DNA from: Fragum whitleyi | Lineage: Eukaryota > Mollusca > Bivalvia > Cardiida > Cardiidae | Length of the DNA: 64,000 nucleotides | Assembly (NCBI GenBank): GCA_948146395.1 | Contig: OX411552.1 | Coordinates: 49,149,258 to 49,213,257 of the forward strand | Direction of reading: 5' to 3' | In this document: positions 12,701 through 20,665 of the stretch, piece after piece | Numbering within the stretch: the first letter of the stretch is position 1 | How the letters are laid out: every line of letters starts with the position of its first letter | The notes under the pieces: generated by a model | Seen by the model: the letters and a program-made list of their open reading frames with translations, nothing else | Databases searched by the model: none | What the model was told of the DNA's origin: nothing | Program-made: the position numbers and the translations under genes

Positions 12701-15354
12701 CACTGCCTGCTTTCCACTAAATAATTTTTCGAAAAATTTTAGCAGGGGGAAGACTTGTTGAAATGTCCAAAAAGAGAAAAATTGGCATTTTGTTTGTAAC
12801 AAAATGATTTTTAAACAGTTTTAGGGTTAATAAGAGTTGCAATATAATTAGGGTTGATTGCTGCAACTGTAACCATTGCAAATAATCCCTTTGTACACTT
12901 ATGCATTCATGATATATCATTATGGAATGAAAATTTCCAGTTCCATGGAATCAACTTTCTTAACTTAAAGTTTCTATTGTAAACCAGAACTTTTTTACTC
13001 TGAAAACATTTGCATGGGTATAAAGTCTTATTCAGTGGCAAGTTCTAGTTGAACACTTGTATTAAATGTCAGGGATGTGGAATTCCCATGCCTGACTTGT
13101 CTGACTTGGGCTTTTGTACTTGAGGACAAGTAAATTTTTCTAAGCCACTTGTCCAAGGACAAGTAAATACCAGGGTAAATCTTGGAATGTTACTTAAAAG
13201 AATTAAGAGAGAAATCATCGTAATGCTCATATCATAGGGTAGAAAACATTGTTTTTAATGAAGAAAATGCTGGATACCAGCATTTTCTTCATCAAAAGGC
13301 AATGTTTTTTTCAAATTTTTCTATTTACTCTTTAGCGTACAAGTTCATTTTGATCCTGGACGAGTAGAAAATCCGCTTTTACTTGTCCATGGACAAGTGG
13401 AGAAAACTCATATTTCCACACCCCTGAATATGTTTACCTGTTTTCAGCGTGTCATCGAGATTCGGGGATGTTTGAGTGTGACTCACGACGATGTATATCT
13501 AACAGTCTGACCTGTGACGGCTATGATCACTGTGGAGATAATAGTGATGAAGAGAAAGCTTGTGGGGGTATGTACAGTTAACAGTATCATGAAATTGACA
13601 AGTTGAATGATTTTCGACCCATTCTGGAATTATAGTTTATGAATGTGTTGAGCAAGTTTTGAGTTAAGTTTAAGGGAATTAATGATCATATAGGCAGTTA
13701 CAATTGTTTTGCACTGAGTCATTGATATAAACTAGTAAATGTCCTTGTTAACTAGTTTCTCAAGACTAAAAAAATGAATAATTTGACTATTCAATTGGAT
13801 GAATTATAACATTATTCATACTTGCAGATTTCCAACATTCTTGATTGAATATCAATGTTTAATACATTTTAGGAAAGTCATGTTTTAAGCTGCAGATTTT
13901 TGAGAAACTTCATAATAAATTACAAATAGCTCATTCCACTAATTGATAGTGATTATCTTCAAGCATAACTACCCTACCATATTGGATTTATGCATGTATA
14001 TTCATTTCAAAATTAATCTAAGAGGAATAGAAGGATATTCCTTACTTGGGTATGTTATACATACAACATATTTTTCAGTACGACTTGACAGGCAATCTAT
14101 AAATGTTATCAAAATGACCTTTCAAATTTATCATGATATTTTGTATCAAGCAATCATTCCCATGAACAACCATGGTGGTCCCCTTAGTGGTCACTTAACA
14201 CATGTTTTACTGTACATCTTTCAAGGGCATAACTACTATTGCTCTCATTACGCAAGTCCATAAAAGAAATAAATCCTCTTTCGGGAAATGTCATTCATGA
14301 ATGATCATAACATCGAAACTACAGCTTTTTATGCCCCTGTATCGAGAGATCGGGGGCATATTGTTTTACTCATGTCCGTCTATCTGTCATTCCATCTGTC
14401 TGTCCGCCGTCTGTCCGAAAACTTAACCAAACTTAACCTTGCCAATATCTTCAAGCCTATTCAAGATACAGAGCTAATATTTGGCATGACGATAGATCTC
14501 AATGATCCGCATCCGCTGGTACCAAAGTCAAGGTCATGTGACAAGGTCAAGGTCATCTGTCAAGGTCAAACTTTGCCGTTACGGGGGCATTCGTGTTTCA
14601 CAAACACATCTTGTTCAAGCTGTAGTTACAATGTTGTGATTATTCATCAACGCTTAAATCATAGATAATTGGAGCAGATCCAGGATATTCATCTTCTGCC
14701 ACAGTCTACATTTCGCCTTTATCCAATATATTCCCTGTCGCCTGTTGAGTGTGTATAAATTTCAAAATCCTAGTTATGCTTTTGTCTTTCAGTATTCACA
14801 CCAGCATGGGATCAGAGTTACCAATACACCATCACAATTGGTGTGATTGTTCCCATGGTGATTTCTGTGTTCCTCGTTATGGTGATATGCCTACTCTTTG
14901 TGGTGATCCGCCGGTGTCGTCGTCATCGTATGGAGCAGAGTCTGAGATCACCAGACAGGATTCGCACCCTCAGTGAGGATGTGTCCCCTACCAGAAGTAT
15001 GTATAGATTTCTAGTACAAGATTTAACTTAGATTTGGTAAAACTGAGAAATGTTAAAGGAATTAACAGAGCTCCAGAGAAGAGGCTGTGCTAAAAAATTA
15101 ATCTTTTACTTCCCATGTGAACACTATATTGTGGGTACTCATTGGAATTTTCTTTAGAAGATTCCAATGAGTTTCCACAAAGAAGGATTTGATTGACTGT
15201 TAATGAAATTTTTATGCCCCCGTATCGAAAGATCGGGGGCATATTGTTTTACTCATGTCCATCTGTCAGTCTGTCTGTCCGTCCATCTGTCTGTCCGCTC
15301 GAAAACTTAACCCGAAAACTTAACCTTTGCCTTATCGAGAGATCGCTGTTACGA

Positions 15355-15385
<31 letters not shown>

Positions 15386-17878
15386 CTTTTTGAAGCTCTT
15401 AGAAAAATATATCTTGAAAATGAGATTTACTTGTAACGTGCAATTTCTCTTTTTTATCAAATAAGTTTTTAGTTTGGCTGTTTTTGGAGAAAACCTGAAG
15501 TATTGCTACAACCATTATGCAAAAACTGACAATTAGGGATATCTCTGGTTTGACTGAAGGCATTCACTTGAAACTTGGCACACATGTTCACTATCAAAAG
15601 AGGAACCTAAACGATCAAGTTGGATATCTTTAGATGCATTTTGTGTGAATTATGCACCTTTTTCAACTTAGATTTTTTATCAACTATCCAGCACCGAACA
15701 GCATAGGCACCCGTAGGTGGTTCTCTTGTTTAAAAAAAGGTATTTGTTTGATTATGAATATGTTTTAAATAATTGACTGCACACGCAAACTCAAAGAAAC
15801 ATTCATGTATTGTTTTGTCTAAATGTTGCAAAGATGAATGAGTATCATACTTGAATGAAAGAAAAGTGTTCAAAGACCAGTTGACAACTATAGTCACCGC
15901 CCATTAGGAAATGTTGAAGATCAAAAGCCTATTTCATGTTTGTTAGTTCAAAAATATTGATATCAGTCGCATTATCAGCAATTAGTTGAATCAGCGAGAG
16001 GATTTTTATATATATGTGTTTGACATAACATGTATATTTTTTTTTTTTTAAGCTGGTAACCGAAGAAGACGTCGACACAGACGTAGAATGTTCAGTGCCT
16101 CTGCTGACAGAGACAACCCACCGACTTATGACGAGGCTATACAGAGTCCTCCATCCTGGTACTTAAATGTGGTAAGCTATTCAGATTAAAGTACTTAATT
16201 GTGGTAGTTTCAGATTTAATACTTAAAAAGTACTCGCACAAACCATTCGTTTGTGTGAACTCAATGGAATTGTTTTGTTGATATGATTCAAATGATTACC
16301 ACAATATTTTAGGATGATTGTTTGTTTCAGAATGAGATTGATAATTTTTTCATTGAGTGAAACGAGAAAAGCTCTATTTTCACTAGTGGCAAAGCCATTA
16401 GTTTTAGCTTTTCGAATGGTTATCTACTCAGGGCTTGTGCTAGTGTTTGATAATAAGGAGTCATTGGCTCCTCACCTAAAAAATTCTTGGGGTCAAAACT
16501 TGGGGTCAAAACTGATTTTAAAGGGGTCAAAACAACAGAAAAAGTAAATCATAAGTAAAATTTCGCCCATTTAAGAGTCATTTTACCTGTTTCTAGTAAT
16601 GAAATGAAGTAAAGCTATTAGTATGTAATATGTATATTACAGGGATTCAGTACACCAGTTGATCCAAATGCACCACAGCCCCCACCTTATTCTGAAGCTG
16701 TAGAGAATCCAACGGTCACTGGCTTGAACCAGGTACCAGGAAGCCCCACCTCCTCTCATAGCAGCCAATCAGAAGTGACAATAGATTCTCGACGTCATTC
16801 CGTTTCATCATCATCCAGTGAGGGTGGGTTTCGTGACTGGAATTCACATGAGAGTGATGGTGAAGGTAGGAGGGGGAGAATTGGTCGTCATGTGTCGAGT
16901 TCTGATGACTCCGAGGATGATGAACAAGTCACTAGGCCAAGTCAGAGAGCGGTCAATGATGTACGCAATGAAACCCTACAAAGTAGTACAAGTGAAATAG
17001 TATCAGAGAGTTCAAGAAAAGGAAAGTCTGATAATAAACCAAATGGAGAATCATCTGGAGGAAAGGAGAAATCATTGAAAGATAAAAATACAGACATTAC
17101 TAATGTTGTAGAATCAAACTTTGATGATAATGGCAAAGTTGGTGCTGAACGTAAAGACAGTTTTGAAGCTAACAGAACTGCTAATGATCTGAGAAATGCC
17201 ATAGAGCCTTCTAGCACAGAGAGACTGAATGCTGCCCTGTCTCATGCAGGCGTGAGTCGGGATGAGGTTACACCAAACACAGCCAGGCCTCAACTTTCTA
17301 CACAAAGAGGTATATCTAGATCTGATGGGAATCTTGCCCAGAATCGGGAAAAACCCAATAGGGCCTTACAGCAAGGGACACGATTCAGCCTTGCAAGTCA
17401 TGCCTTAACAGAGGAAGATTTTACGCAGAATTTGGTTGTTGATGTCGATACAAATGAAATTACGGTTGTGTATAATGGTGCTGATGATTCGGAAACACAG
17501 TTTCAGAATAGAGAGAGACAATGCGAGGCTATAAACAGGGCCTCCCCGAGGAGACCAAATTTGCTCGATGAAAGTAGGGAGAGACCAAGGGAATCGACAA
17601 ACAGAGTCTCTCCAAGAAGGCATTATGTGAACGATGAAAACAGTGGGAGAGCTTGCTCAAATAGACAAGATCCTGCTGAACAAATAAACCAAACAAGAAA
17701 TGTGAATAGGCCACTTGGCAGTGGGAATGTAAATAATTCAGGTGTTGCACCAGAATATTTGTCGAGTACACCGGATGTTCGACGTAATACACAGGGACAG
17801 AATGTTGGACGTACTGCTAGTGTTAACTACATTCCTATGTTTATTGATGGTAACCCAGAGGATGATATCTATGTTTAA
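708..17878 (+). CDS. CUB x3 / LDLa / transmembrane receptor-like protein with PPxY tail (13 coding exons)
   Basis: Coding exons: 708-726, 3216-3278, 3950-4178, 5713-5891, 8245-8438, 9505-9670, 10165-10194, 10983-11141, 12079-12279, 13448-13567, 14793-14996, 16053-16171, 16643-17878. Every junction is AG/GT, phases agree, and the sum is 2919 nt (972 aa plus TAA). Residues 1-27 form a signal peptide (hydrophobic [10 protein letters not shown]). CUB-like domains fall at about 28-163, 164-283 and 294-413, an LDLa module at 414-453, a transmembrane helix at about 467-492, then a basic stop-transfer stretch and a long cytoplasmic tail with PPTY (544-547) and PPPY (574-577). CUB plus LDLa plus one helix is the layout of NETO and LEV-10 receptor-auxiliary proteins; LRP3/10/12 are alternatives. 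A surface adaptor or receptor whose tail binds WW-domain ligases is inferred. The start was chosen because ATG at 708 joins in frame to the signal-peptide exon. Confidence 0.85.
939..1990 (+). mobile_element. Rolling-circle-like (HINE/Helentron-type) element with ~155 bp tandem core
   Basis: It starts in a T-run followed by TATACGCCCGTC and a nearby GGACGTATTA partial inverse. The core has four clear copies and one decayed copy of a ~155 bp unit (GGAGCATATC...GTATAGGAGCT...ATGAAACTT at ~1180, 1336, 1492, 1645, 1797), each with GAGTTATTGCCCTTTG. GACGGGCATATT near 1957 partly inverts the 5' end. The 3' boundary is not clean. No protein is encoded. It lies in the first intron of the CUB/LDLa gene. 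Confidence 0.6.
2202..2440. mobile_element. TTAA-flanked inverted-repeat element
   Basis: Begins TTAACTCTTGCCATGTTGAA and ends TTGACAAGGGTTAA, with a hairpin core around GCACATATGTGC and GATCAAACTGCAC/GTGCAGTCTGATC. It matches the family at 6600-6842. TTAA plus CCC ends resemble piggyBac-type targets; this is inference. Confidence 0.6.
2559..2872 (+). repeat. Direct tandem duplication of ~159 bp
   Basis: Two adjacent units (2559-2717 and 2718-2872), each beginning TTTAAAGCCACATTTATTATCAT and containing TTCCTTCTTATTTTTCC, are nearly identical. Differences are few, pointing to a recent local duplication. A 120-codon open frame runs across both copies but is low-complexity and not a gene. Confidence 0.85.
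3216..3278 (+). CDS. Signal-peptide exon of the CUB/LDLa gene
   Basis: A 63-nt exon between TTTTTTGCAG and GTAAGG, phase 1 in and out. It encodes a Gly/Val/Trp/Leu/Ile-rich segment ending in Ser-Thr-Asp-Ala-Ile-Tyr-Ser, a plausible signal-peptidase region, directly before the cysteine-containing first CUB exon. Confidence 0.7.
3950..5891 (+). CDS. CUB-like domain 1 (exons 3950-4178 and 5713-5891)
   Basis: Two exons encode residues ~28-163. Cysteines occur in CED, PCVL, ACSAC, FFCR, YCSLGCDY and [12 protein letters not shown] matches the CUB strand usually written C-x-Y-D-x-L-x-I-x-D/N. NETT and NFSL are possible N-glycosylation sites. The domain has more cysteines than a standard four-cysteine CUB, so it may be a divergent member. 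The intron 4179-5712 carries a small inverted-repeat element (4228-4337) and a tRNA-derived SINE (5176-5440). Confidence 0.65.
4228..4337. mobile_element. Inverted-repeat element, same family as 42297-42456
   Basis: Ends AAGGTAGTGGAA and TTCCACTACCTT are perfect inverted repeats; the interior CATTAGGAAACCTCGGTTAACAC matches the copy at 42297-42456 but lacks its second inverted interior segment. Confidence 0.7.
5176..5440 (+). repeat. tRNA-Asp-derived SINE copy
   Basis: A tRNA-like head (5176-5250) with loop CTGTCAA (anticodon GTC) and B box GGGTTTGATCCC is followed by the same body as 19451-19730 (TCTCACC...GGGTTGATA...GAGACAGCAGCTGG...) and tail GTGTAAAACCCCATT. Several CpG sites are mutated to TG/CA, so it is an older copy. 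Confidence 0.85.
6600..6842. mobile_element. MITE with perfect 20-bp terminal inverted repeats and TTAA ends
   Basis: TTAACCCTTGTCATGCTGAA at 6600-6619 is exactly complementary to the last 20 bases, ending at 6842. The interior has a weak hairpin core. It is the cleanest copy of a family also seen at 2202-2440, 6926-7168, 18096-18314 and ~27426-27668. Confidence 0.85.
6926..7168. mobile_element. Second TTAA-type MITE copy
   Basis: TTAACTCATGTCATGCT at the left and CAGCATGACATGGGTTGA at the right are inverted; the right TTAA is mutated to TTGA. Only ~84 bp separate it from the copy at 6600-6842. Confidence 0.65.
7303..7700 (-). pseudogene. LINE retrotransposon 3' end (reverse transcriptase C-terminus)
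   Basis: The minus strand encodes [16 protein letters not shown] then [15 protein letters not shown] before a stop at 7552-7550. N-x-W-N-x-I-P with a following F-K-x-x-L/F-K-x-x-L-L is the usual C-terminus of CR1/Jockey/L2-like LINE polyproteins. Upstream the frame has a stop (TAG) and decays. The 3' tail is an ATT-type microsatellite (7308-7326). It is a 5'-truncated dead copy in an intron of the CUB/LDLa gene. Confidence 0.7.
8085..8160. repeat. Short fold-back repeat
   Basis: AACCCTATGTTGTGGGTAC and GTACCCACAAGGTAGGGTT pair. The arms match the fold-back elements at 15110-15190 and 49701-49775. It ends ~85 bp before the acceptor of the CUB2 exon. Confidence 0.6.
8245..9670 (+). CDS. CUB domain 2, cysteine-free (exons 8245-8438 and 9505-9670)
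   Basis: Residues ~164-283. [12 protein letters not shown] is the typical CUB opening (G-x-I-x-S-P-x-F/Y-P-x-x-Y), followed by [20 protein letters not shown] and a final Arg-Tyr-Met-Gly-Phe-Lys-Ala-Thr-Tyr strand. No cysteine occurs anywhere in the domain, whereas most CUBs have one or two disulfides. The exon pair goes from phase 1 to phase 0 to phase 1. Confidence 0.75.
8644..9070 (+). mobile_element. Rolling-circle-like element with C-run/G-run hairpin start
   Basis: It begins ATTATACCCCCC with a 15-C run, then CCCCATAAC-GAAA-TTATGGGG forms a hairpin; GTCTGTCTGTCCATCCGT follows, as in other such elements. A G18 run lies near 8923-8940. It ends near CTCTAGTT, a likely mutated CTCTTGTT. It interrupts the intron between the two CUB2 exons. 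Confidence 0.55.
9740..9905 (+). repeat. Dispersed repeat segment A, copy 1
   Basis: It shares ATGAAATAAGAAGAAATTACATT, TGTGTTCACAGA, AGCTCCGCCTATTTT and CATCATCTTTAGCG with 53800-53960, and in reverse orientation with 63838-64000. Confidence 0.7.
9969..10016. repeat. Perfect 19-bp hairpin
   Basis: GAAACAGTTGTAACTGCCT (9969-9987) is exactly complementary to 9998-10016. Half copies of the arm occur at ~10888-10912, 13691-13720 and 40776-40802, so it is part of a small inverted-repeat family. Confidence 0.85.
10165..10194 (+). CDS. 30-nt micro-exon linking CUB2 and CUB3
   Basis: TTTCAG precedes and GTGAGT follows. The exon is phase 1 in and out and adds ten linker residues ([10 protein letters not shown]). 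It can be skipped without disturbing the frame, so it is a candidate for alternative splicing. Confidence 0.55.
10983..12279 (+). CDS. CUB domain 3 (exons 10983-11141 and 12079-12279)
   Basis: Residues ~294-413, starting Cys-Lys-Gly-Ser-Gly-Thr-Phe-Phe and running through Asp-Cys-Val-Trp to GYIVIRDG and FYIRLTG. Two cysteines (C-KGSG and DC-VW) match the first CUB disulfide; the second pair is missing. Both exons are phase 1-1. The intron between them holds one inverted-repeat element (11202-11440) and a rolling-circle-like element starting at 11461. Confidence 0.7.
11202..11440. mobile_element. MITE with GAGCCTGTG ends
   Basis: GAGCCTGTGTGTGACATTTCC at the left is partly inverted at the right (ATCACTCACAGGCTC). 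The core GACTGTGC-ATAT-GCACAGACTG is a hairpin. Other copies are at 19031-19265 and ~31521-31745. Confidence 0.7.
11461..11740 (+). mobile_element. Rolling-circle-like element, 5' part
   Basis: TTTTTAGCCCATCCCATTG-TTATGGGA gives the T-run plus hairpin start seen in other copies; a GT microsatellite and CTTGTCCAGAGCATAACTTCTACATT follow, also found at 32330-32530. No 3' terminus was identified. Confidence 0.45.
12371..12453. repeat. Fold-back repeat
   Basis: GTATGAATTTAAAAACCTAATCA pairs with GTGATTAGGTTTTAGTTTCATAC. A relative lies at ~43094-43170, with the same flank TCTTCATATCTTTTAAT. Confidence 0.65.
13071..13425. mobile_element. Inverted-repeat element with perfect 16-bp central hairpin
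   Basis: Ends AGGGATGTGGAA and TTCCACACCCCT are inverted with one mismatch. Within, ATGAAGAAAATGCTGG (13258-13273) is exactly inverted at 13277-13292, and ACTTGTCC/GGACAAGT pairs flank both sides. It ends 22 bp before the LDLa exon. Confidence 0.7.
13448..13567 (+). CDS. LDL-receptor class A module (single exon)
   Basis: A 120-nt exon, phase 1-1, encoding a complete LDLa repeat with six cysteines ([30 protein letters not shown]) and the calcium-binding acidic signature D-x-C-G-D-N-S-D-E. A single symmetric exon is the usual LDLa gene structure. Confidence 0.9.
14325..14615 (+). mobile_element. Rolling-circle-like element (GGGGGCAT family), copy 1
   Basis: Start: T-run, ATGCCCCTGTATCGAGAGATCGGGGGCAT-type hairpin, then GTCTGTCCGCCGTCTGTCCG. 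End: GGGGGCAT, the hairpin GTGTTT-CAC-AAACAC (14593-14607) and ATCTTGTT. No protein is encoded. Confidence 0.75.
14793..14996 (+). CDS. Transmembrane exon of the CUB/LDLa gene
   Basis: The exon encodes a short extracellular stem ([11 protein letters not shown]), about 26 hydrophobic residues (467-492, rich in Ile, Val, Leu, Met) and a basic cytoplasmic flank RRCRRHR. Topology is therefore type I. It is phase 1-1, like the preceding LDLa exon. Confidence 0.85.
15110..15190. repeat. Fold-back repeat related to 49701-49775
   Basis: GTGGGTACTCATTGGAATTTTCT is inverted in AGAAGATTCCAATGAGTTTCCAC. It directly precedes the element at 15211. Confidence 0.65.
15211..15385 (+). mobile_element. Rolling-circle-like element (GGGGGCAT family), short copy 2
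   Basis: It has the same start and end as 14325-14615, including the GTGTTTCACAAACAC hairpin and ATCTTGTT, but an internal deletion leaves only ~175 bp. Confidence 0.75.
15466..15730 (+). mobile_element. Rolling-circle-like element (GCACCCGTAGGTGC family), copy 1
   Basis: Starts TTTTTAGTTTGGCTGTTTTTGGAGAAAA and ends with CACC-CGTA-GGTG, then CTCTTGTT. It aligns along its length with 21499-21778 (GGCATTCACTTGAAAC, ATCAAAAGAG, TCATTTTGTG-type blocks). Confidence 0.75.
16053..17878 (+). CDS. Cytoplasmic tail exons with two PPxY motifs (16053-16171, 16643-17878)
   Basis: The first exon starts with a strongly basic run (RRRRRHRRR) and ends after NPPTYDEAI; the second begins GFSTPVD and includes PPPYSEAVE. 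The spacing of the two PPxY-E-A motifs suggests a tandem ligand for WW domains, such as NEDD4-family ubiquitin ligases; this is known for the motif and inferred here. The rest of the 411-residue last exon is Ser/Asn/Glu/Asp/Arg-rich and looks disordered, with an acidic serine cluster around [10 protein letters not shown] and a related pair INRASPRR / TNRVSPRR. It ends at TAA 17876-17878. Confidence 0.85.
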
Positions 17879-17993
17879 TTCTCTTTTGTAAAAGTTTAAG
17901 TGGAAGAGTAATGTCCCTGTAATGTTCATATATATTTGATATACAGAGAAAACATTATTTGTTTCAGTGAAAATTGCTGTTAAATTTCATTGA

Positions 17994-18049
17994 GTAAACA
18001 ACAAAAGCTATATTTTCCCTTGTGAAAATATAGCTTTTATTTTGTTTAC
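17994..18049. repeat. Fold-back repeat in the CUB/LDLa 3' UTR
   Basis: GTAAACAACAAAAGCTATATTTTC is inverted in GAAAATATAGCTTTTATTTTGTTTAC with one bulged base, giving a stem of ~24 bp. Partial copies are at ~16340-16400 and ~30500-30545. Confidence 0.8.
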
Positions 18050-18095
18050 AATCGAAAGATCAAATGTTCTTGTACACAAAGCATTATTCTGTCAC

Positions 18096-18314
18096 TTAAC
18101 CCTTTTAATTCTCTTCATGGCATTATCCTGCTGTTCACAAATTTGTAGCAGACAGTATAGACAAAGATCAGCTTGCATTTATGTGTATTCTGATCCTAGT
18201 CAACACTGCTTTCTTCTAAATTGTTGTAGGGAAACTTGAGTAAAATTGGTAGATATGTTATAATAAAGGCAGTTTATTGGAAACAGAATATAAATTCAGT
18301 AAAACAAGGGTTAA
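18096..18314. mobile_element. TTAA-type MITE in the 3' UTR
   Basis: TTAACCCTTTTAATTCTCTTCATGGCA on the left and AAACAAGGGTTAA on the right; the interior matches the 2202-2440 copy (GCAGACAGTATAGACAAAGATCAG). Confidence 0.65.
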
Positions 18315-18533
18315 ATGCAAAAAAGAGACCAAAAAAGATTTTTTGGTTATCACATGAAAATGTGATAAATGGTCATGCTGAGTGTATGTTAAAACTTATA
18401 CATACCATTCAAAGGAAATTCATTTATGAAAATTTATTGTCCTCTGTCCCATTAAACATCTTTGAATGTTATTACTGAAGATTAATCTATAATTGATTTT
18501 TGTGCAATGTTGAATTCAACTCTCATTTCATAC

Positions 18534-18539
18534 AATAAA
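18534..18539 (+). terminator. Polyadenylation signal of the CUB/LDLa gene
   Basis: AATAAA lies ~655 nt after the stop. It is the best-placed canonical hexamer downstream. The predicted 3' UTR (17879 to ~18555) contains two inverted-repeat elements. Confidence 0.5.
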
Positions 18540-18555
18540 AGTGATTAAATTTAAA

Positions 18556-19450
18556 AAAAAAAGCAGGATTAAAGTGGAAATACTGCTTTTGTTACTTGAA
18601 TAATTATTATGAAATTAATGATTGATGTTTTATTTAAACAGAGGTTCATTTCTTAGGGTTAAGAATTTTAAGAATTTAAATGTGACACCTTGTGTGATTC
18701 AGTAGTATTTCAACTCAATCACGCGAGATGTCCTGATTAAAATCTCAAGAAATCTTAAAATTCTTAATCCCATGAAACGCACCTCAGACATTATTGAATG
18801 CTGTTTAAAATGTATAGAGATTTCAAAAAAGCAACTTAATTTTAAAATATTGTGTCAAAAAGTCATAAGCAATCAGCATCATTTGTGTCCCTGATGTTGT
18901 TTTCCTGCGCCAAGCCTTGCAGCCTCAATTGTAATGTATAATGCTGTAAATCCTTGGGCCACCAGTCTGATACCCAGCTGACCCAACTTTCATACAACAT
19001 TTGGTAAAAATTAATGTGACACAAGTAATTTGAGCCTGTGCAGGACATTTCCTACAATTTTAATTTTGCGTAAAGTGAAGACTGTCCAGTCTGTGCATTC
19101 GCACAGTCTGACCAAAGTCTTCTCTATGCAATTTTTAGATTTAGATAGTCTCAAAGTATCTGTAGACAGATAGGCTATCTTCTAATACCTTGTAGCTGTC
19201 TAAGTTGCAAAATGTTTGCATCTCGCGCATATTTCAATTTGTTGAAAATGTCACACATAGCCTCATTTGTCTCCCACAAATGGTTGTATGAGAAGTAGTA
19301 TGCCTAAATGGGATGAACAACAGGTGGCGTGGAAGAAAGGTTGTGGTTCTACCGAATTGAGAAACGACAAGATGTCAATCAGTAGGTGCCACAGGGGCAA
19401 TGTAACTGCAATATTGTTGTAAGTAGCACGGAACCATCAAAAATCTAAAT
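18556..19450. other. Intergenic, with two inverted-repeat elements
   Basis: 18642-18790 has ends GAGGTTCATTTCTTAGGGTTAAG and CTTAATCCCATGAAACGCACCTC in inverted orientation with TTAAGAATTTTAAG arms. 19031-19265 is a second GAGCCTGTG MITE with core CTGTGCATTCGCACAG. No gene was seen. Confidence 0.6.
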
Positions 19451-19730
19451 GCCGCCGTCATAGCGCAGTTGGTAGCGCATCGGACTGTCAATCTAGAGTT
19501 CGCGGGTTCGATCCCCGACGGCGGCACTCATTCTTTCCGACTATTTGTCTCTCACCAATGGGTTGATAATCGTAAACCTATGTGAGATAGCGGCTGGGGG
19601 CTAGGAAAGAATGTGGTGGTTGTACTGGTGAGAGAAATACCAGGGATCCATTGTTAAGTGCTCCAGCCGCCGCGATATAACTGAAATAATGTTGAAAGCG
19701 GCGTTAAACTCCATTCAATCAATCAATCAA
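19451..19730 (+). repeat. Full-length tRNA-Asp-derived SINE with target-site duplication
   Basis: The head 19451-19525 folds as a tRNA: GCCGCCG acceptor arm closed by CGGCGGC, A box AGCGCAGTTGGTAGCGC, anticodon loop CTGTCAA (GTC, Asp), B box GGGTTCGATCCC. A ~200-bp body and the tail CCATT(CAAT)n follow. AAATCTAAA occurs on both sides as target-site duplication. It resembles the V-SINE/RUDI type described in molluscs, from memory. The intact head suggests recent insertion. Confidence 0.9.
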
Positions 19731-20086
19731 AAATCTAAAAAAAAGTTAGTTTGGCCTGAAAGATTAAAACTTCGGCAAAATTTTAAGGAAATGGTGTGCG
19801 GCTTTGCATGTATACTCATGTGTAAAGCAGGGTAACATTTCTGAATGAATAAAAACATTTTGCATTCTGAACGCTGCATAAGATCCTTTTCAAAGTTATG
19901 TTCAAAGAGCTGAAAACATTGTAAAAACTTACTGTAAGTTCACTTAGATTTTAAAAAAAATCTTAACAACTTTTGCTCAACAAGGCTGACAGATTTTTTG
20001 TCTATATCCTCTACAATAATATGAATTTTATTGGCTCAGCTTCAAAATGCCCTCGTAAAATAGTTTCCTTCAATGAATAGATTAGT

Positions 20087-20300
20087 CCAGGGGCCCCTTT
20101 AATTAAACATTTTACAATCAATTTTTCCCGTAGTTCAAAATCACATCATAATTTGTGTTTTCATTCATTCTTAGATTCTGCCTTGCAATATCTGATGGTG
20201 CATGGCAGAATCCCATATTTAGTTACTACTGTAGAAGCATCTTTAATATTTGCCTTACTCAAAAAAAAGATTGTAAAATGTTTAGTAAAACGGCCCCTGG
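20087..20300. mobile_element. MITE with CCAGGGGCC ends, copy 1
   Basis: CCAGGGGCC...AAACATTTTACAATC at the left is inverted in GATTGTAAAATGTTTAGTAAAACGGCCCCTGG. Copies: 33594-33812 and 62923-63161. Shared interior: TTCTGCCTTGCAATATC and TTAGTTACTAC-GTAGAAGCA. Confidence 0.85.
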
Positions 20301-20665
20301 TTATGCTTTAGAACAATGTTAAGCTTGACAACAGTTCTCAAAAACCAGCTTATCTTATATAAAGGGAGTTCATACTTACTAGGGCAGGTTTCTTAAGTAA
20401 GTTCAAACATTATATTCTCCTAATTTCAAAACCACGTAACTACAGCTTTAATCAAGCTGCAGTTATGAAGTTTTGTAATTGTACTGAAAATGGATAATAA
20501 ATTTTGATGAAATTTACATTCCATAATTGAAAGCTAAAAATAGTTATTCTTTAAGTTACATTAATTTTGTAAATTTATTTGTTGTTATATTTTGCATAGT
20601 ATTGTTTAGTTTTGTATATGTTTAATATAATAAATATGCTTATTTGGAAAAGGGAATTGGCTTAA

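Noticed and set aside
14288..14668. 126-codon frame as a gene
   Set aside because: It is translated mobile-element sequence (14325-14615) with the characteristic end hairpin.
16942..17929. Minus-strand frames opposite the receptor tail exon
   Set aside because: Shadows of the 412-codon plus-strand exon; no splice or homology support.
19451..19525. Functional tRNA-Asp(GTC) gene
   Set aside because: The tRNA-like fold continues directly into a SINE body and tail found at other sites, and has target-site duplication, so it is the SINE head.
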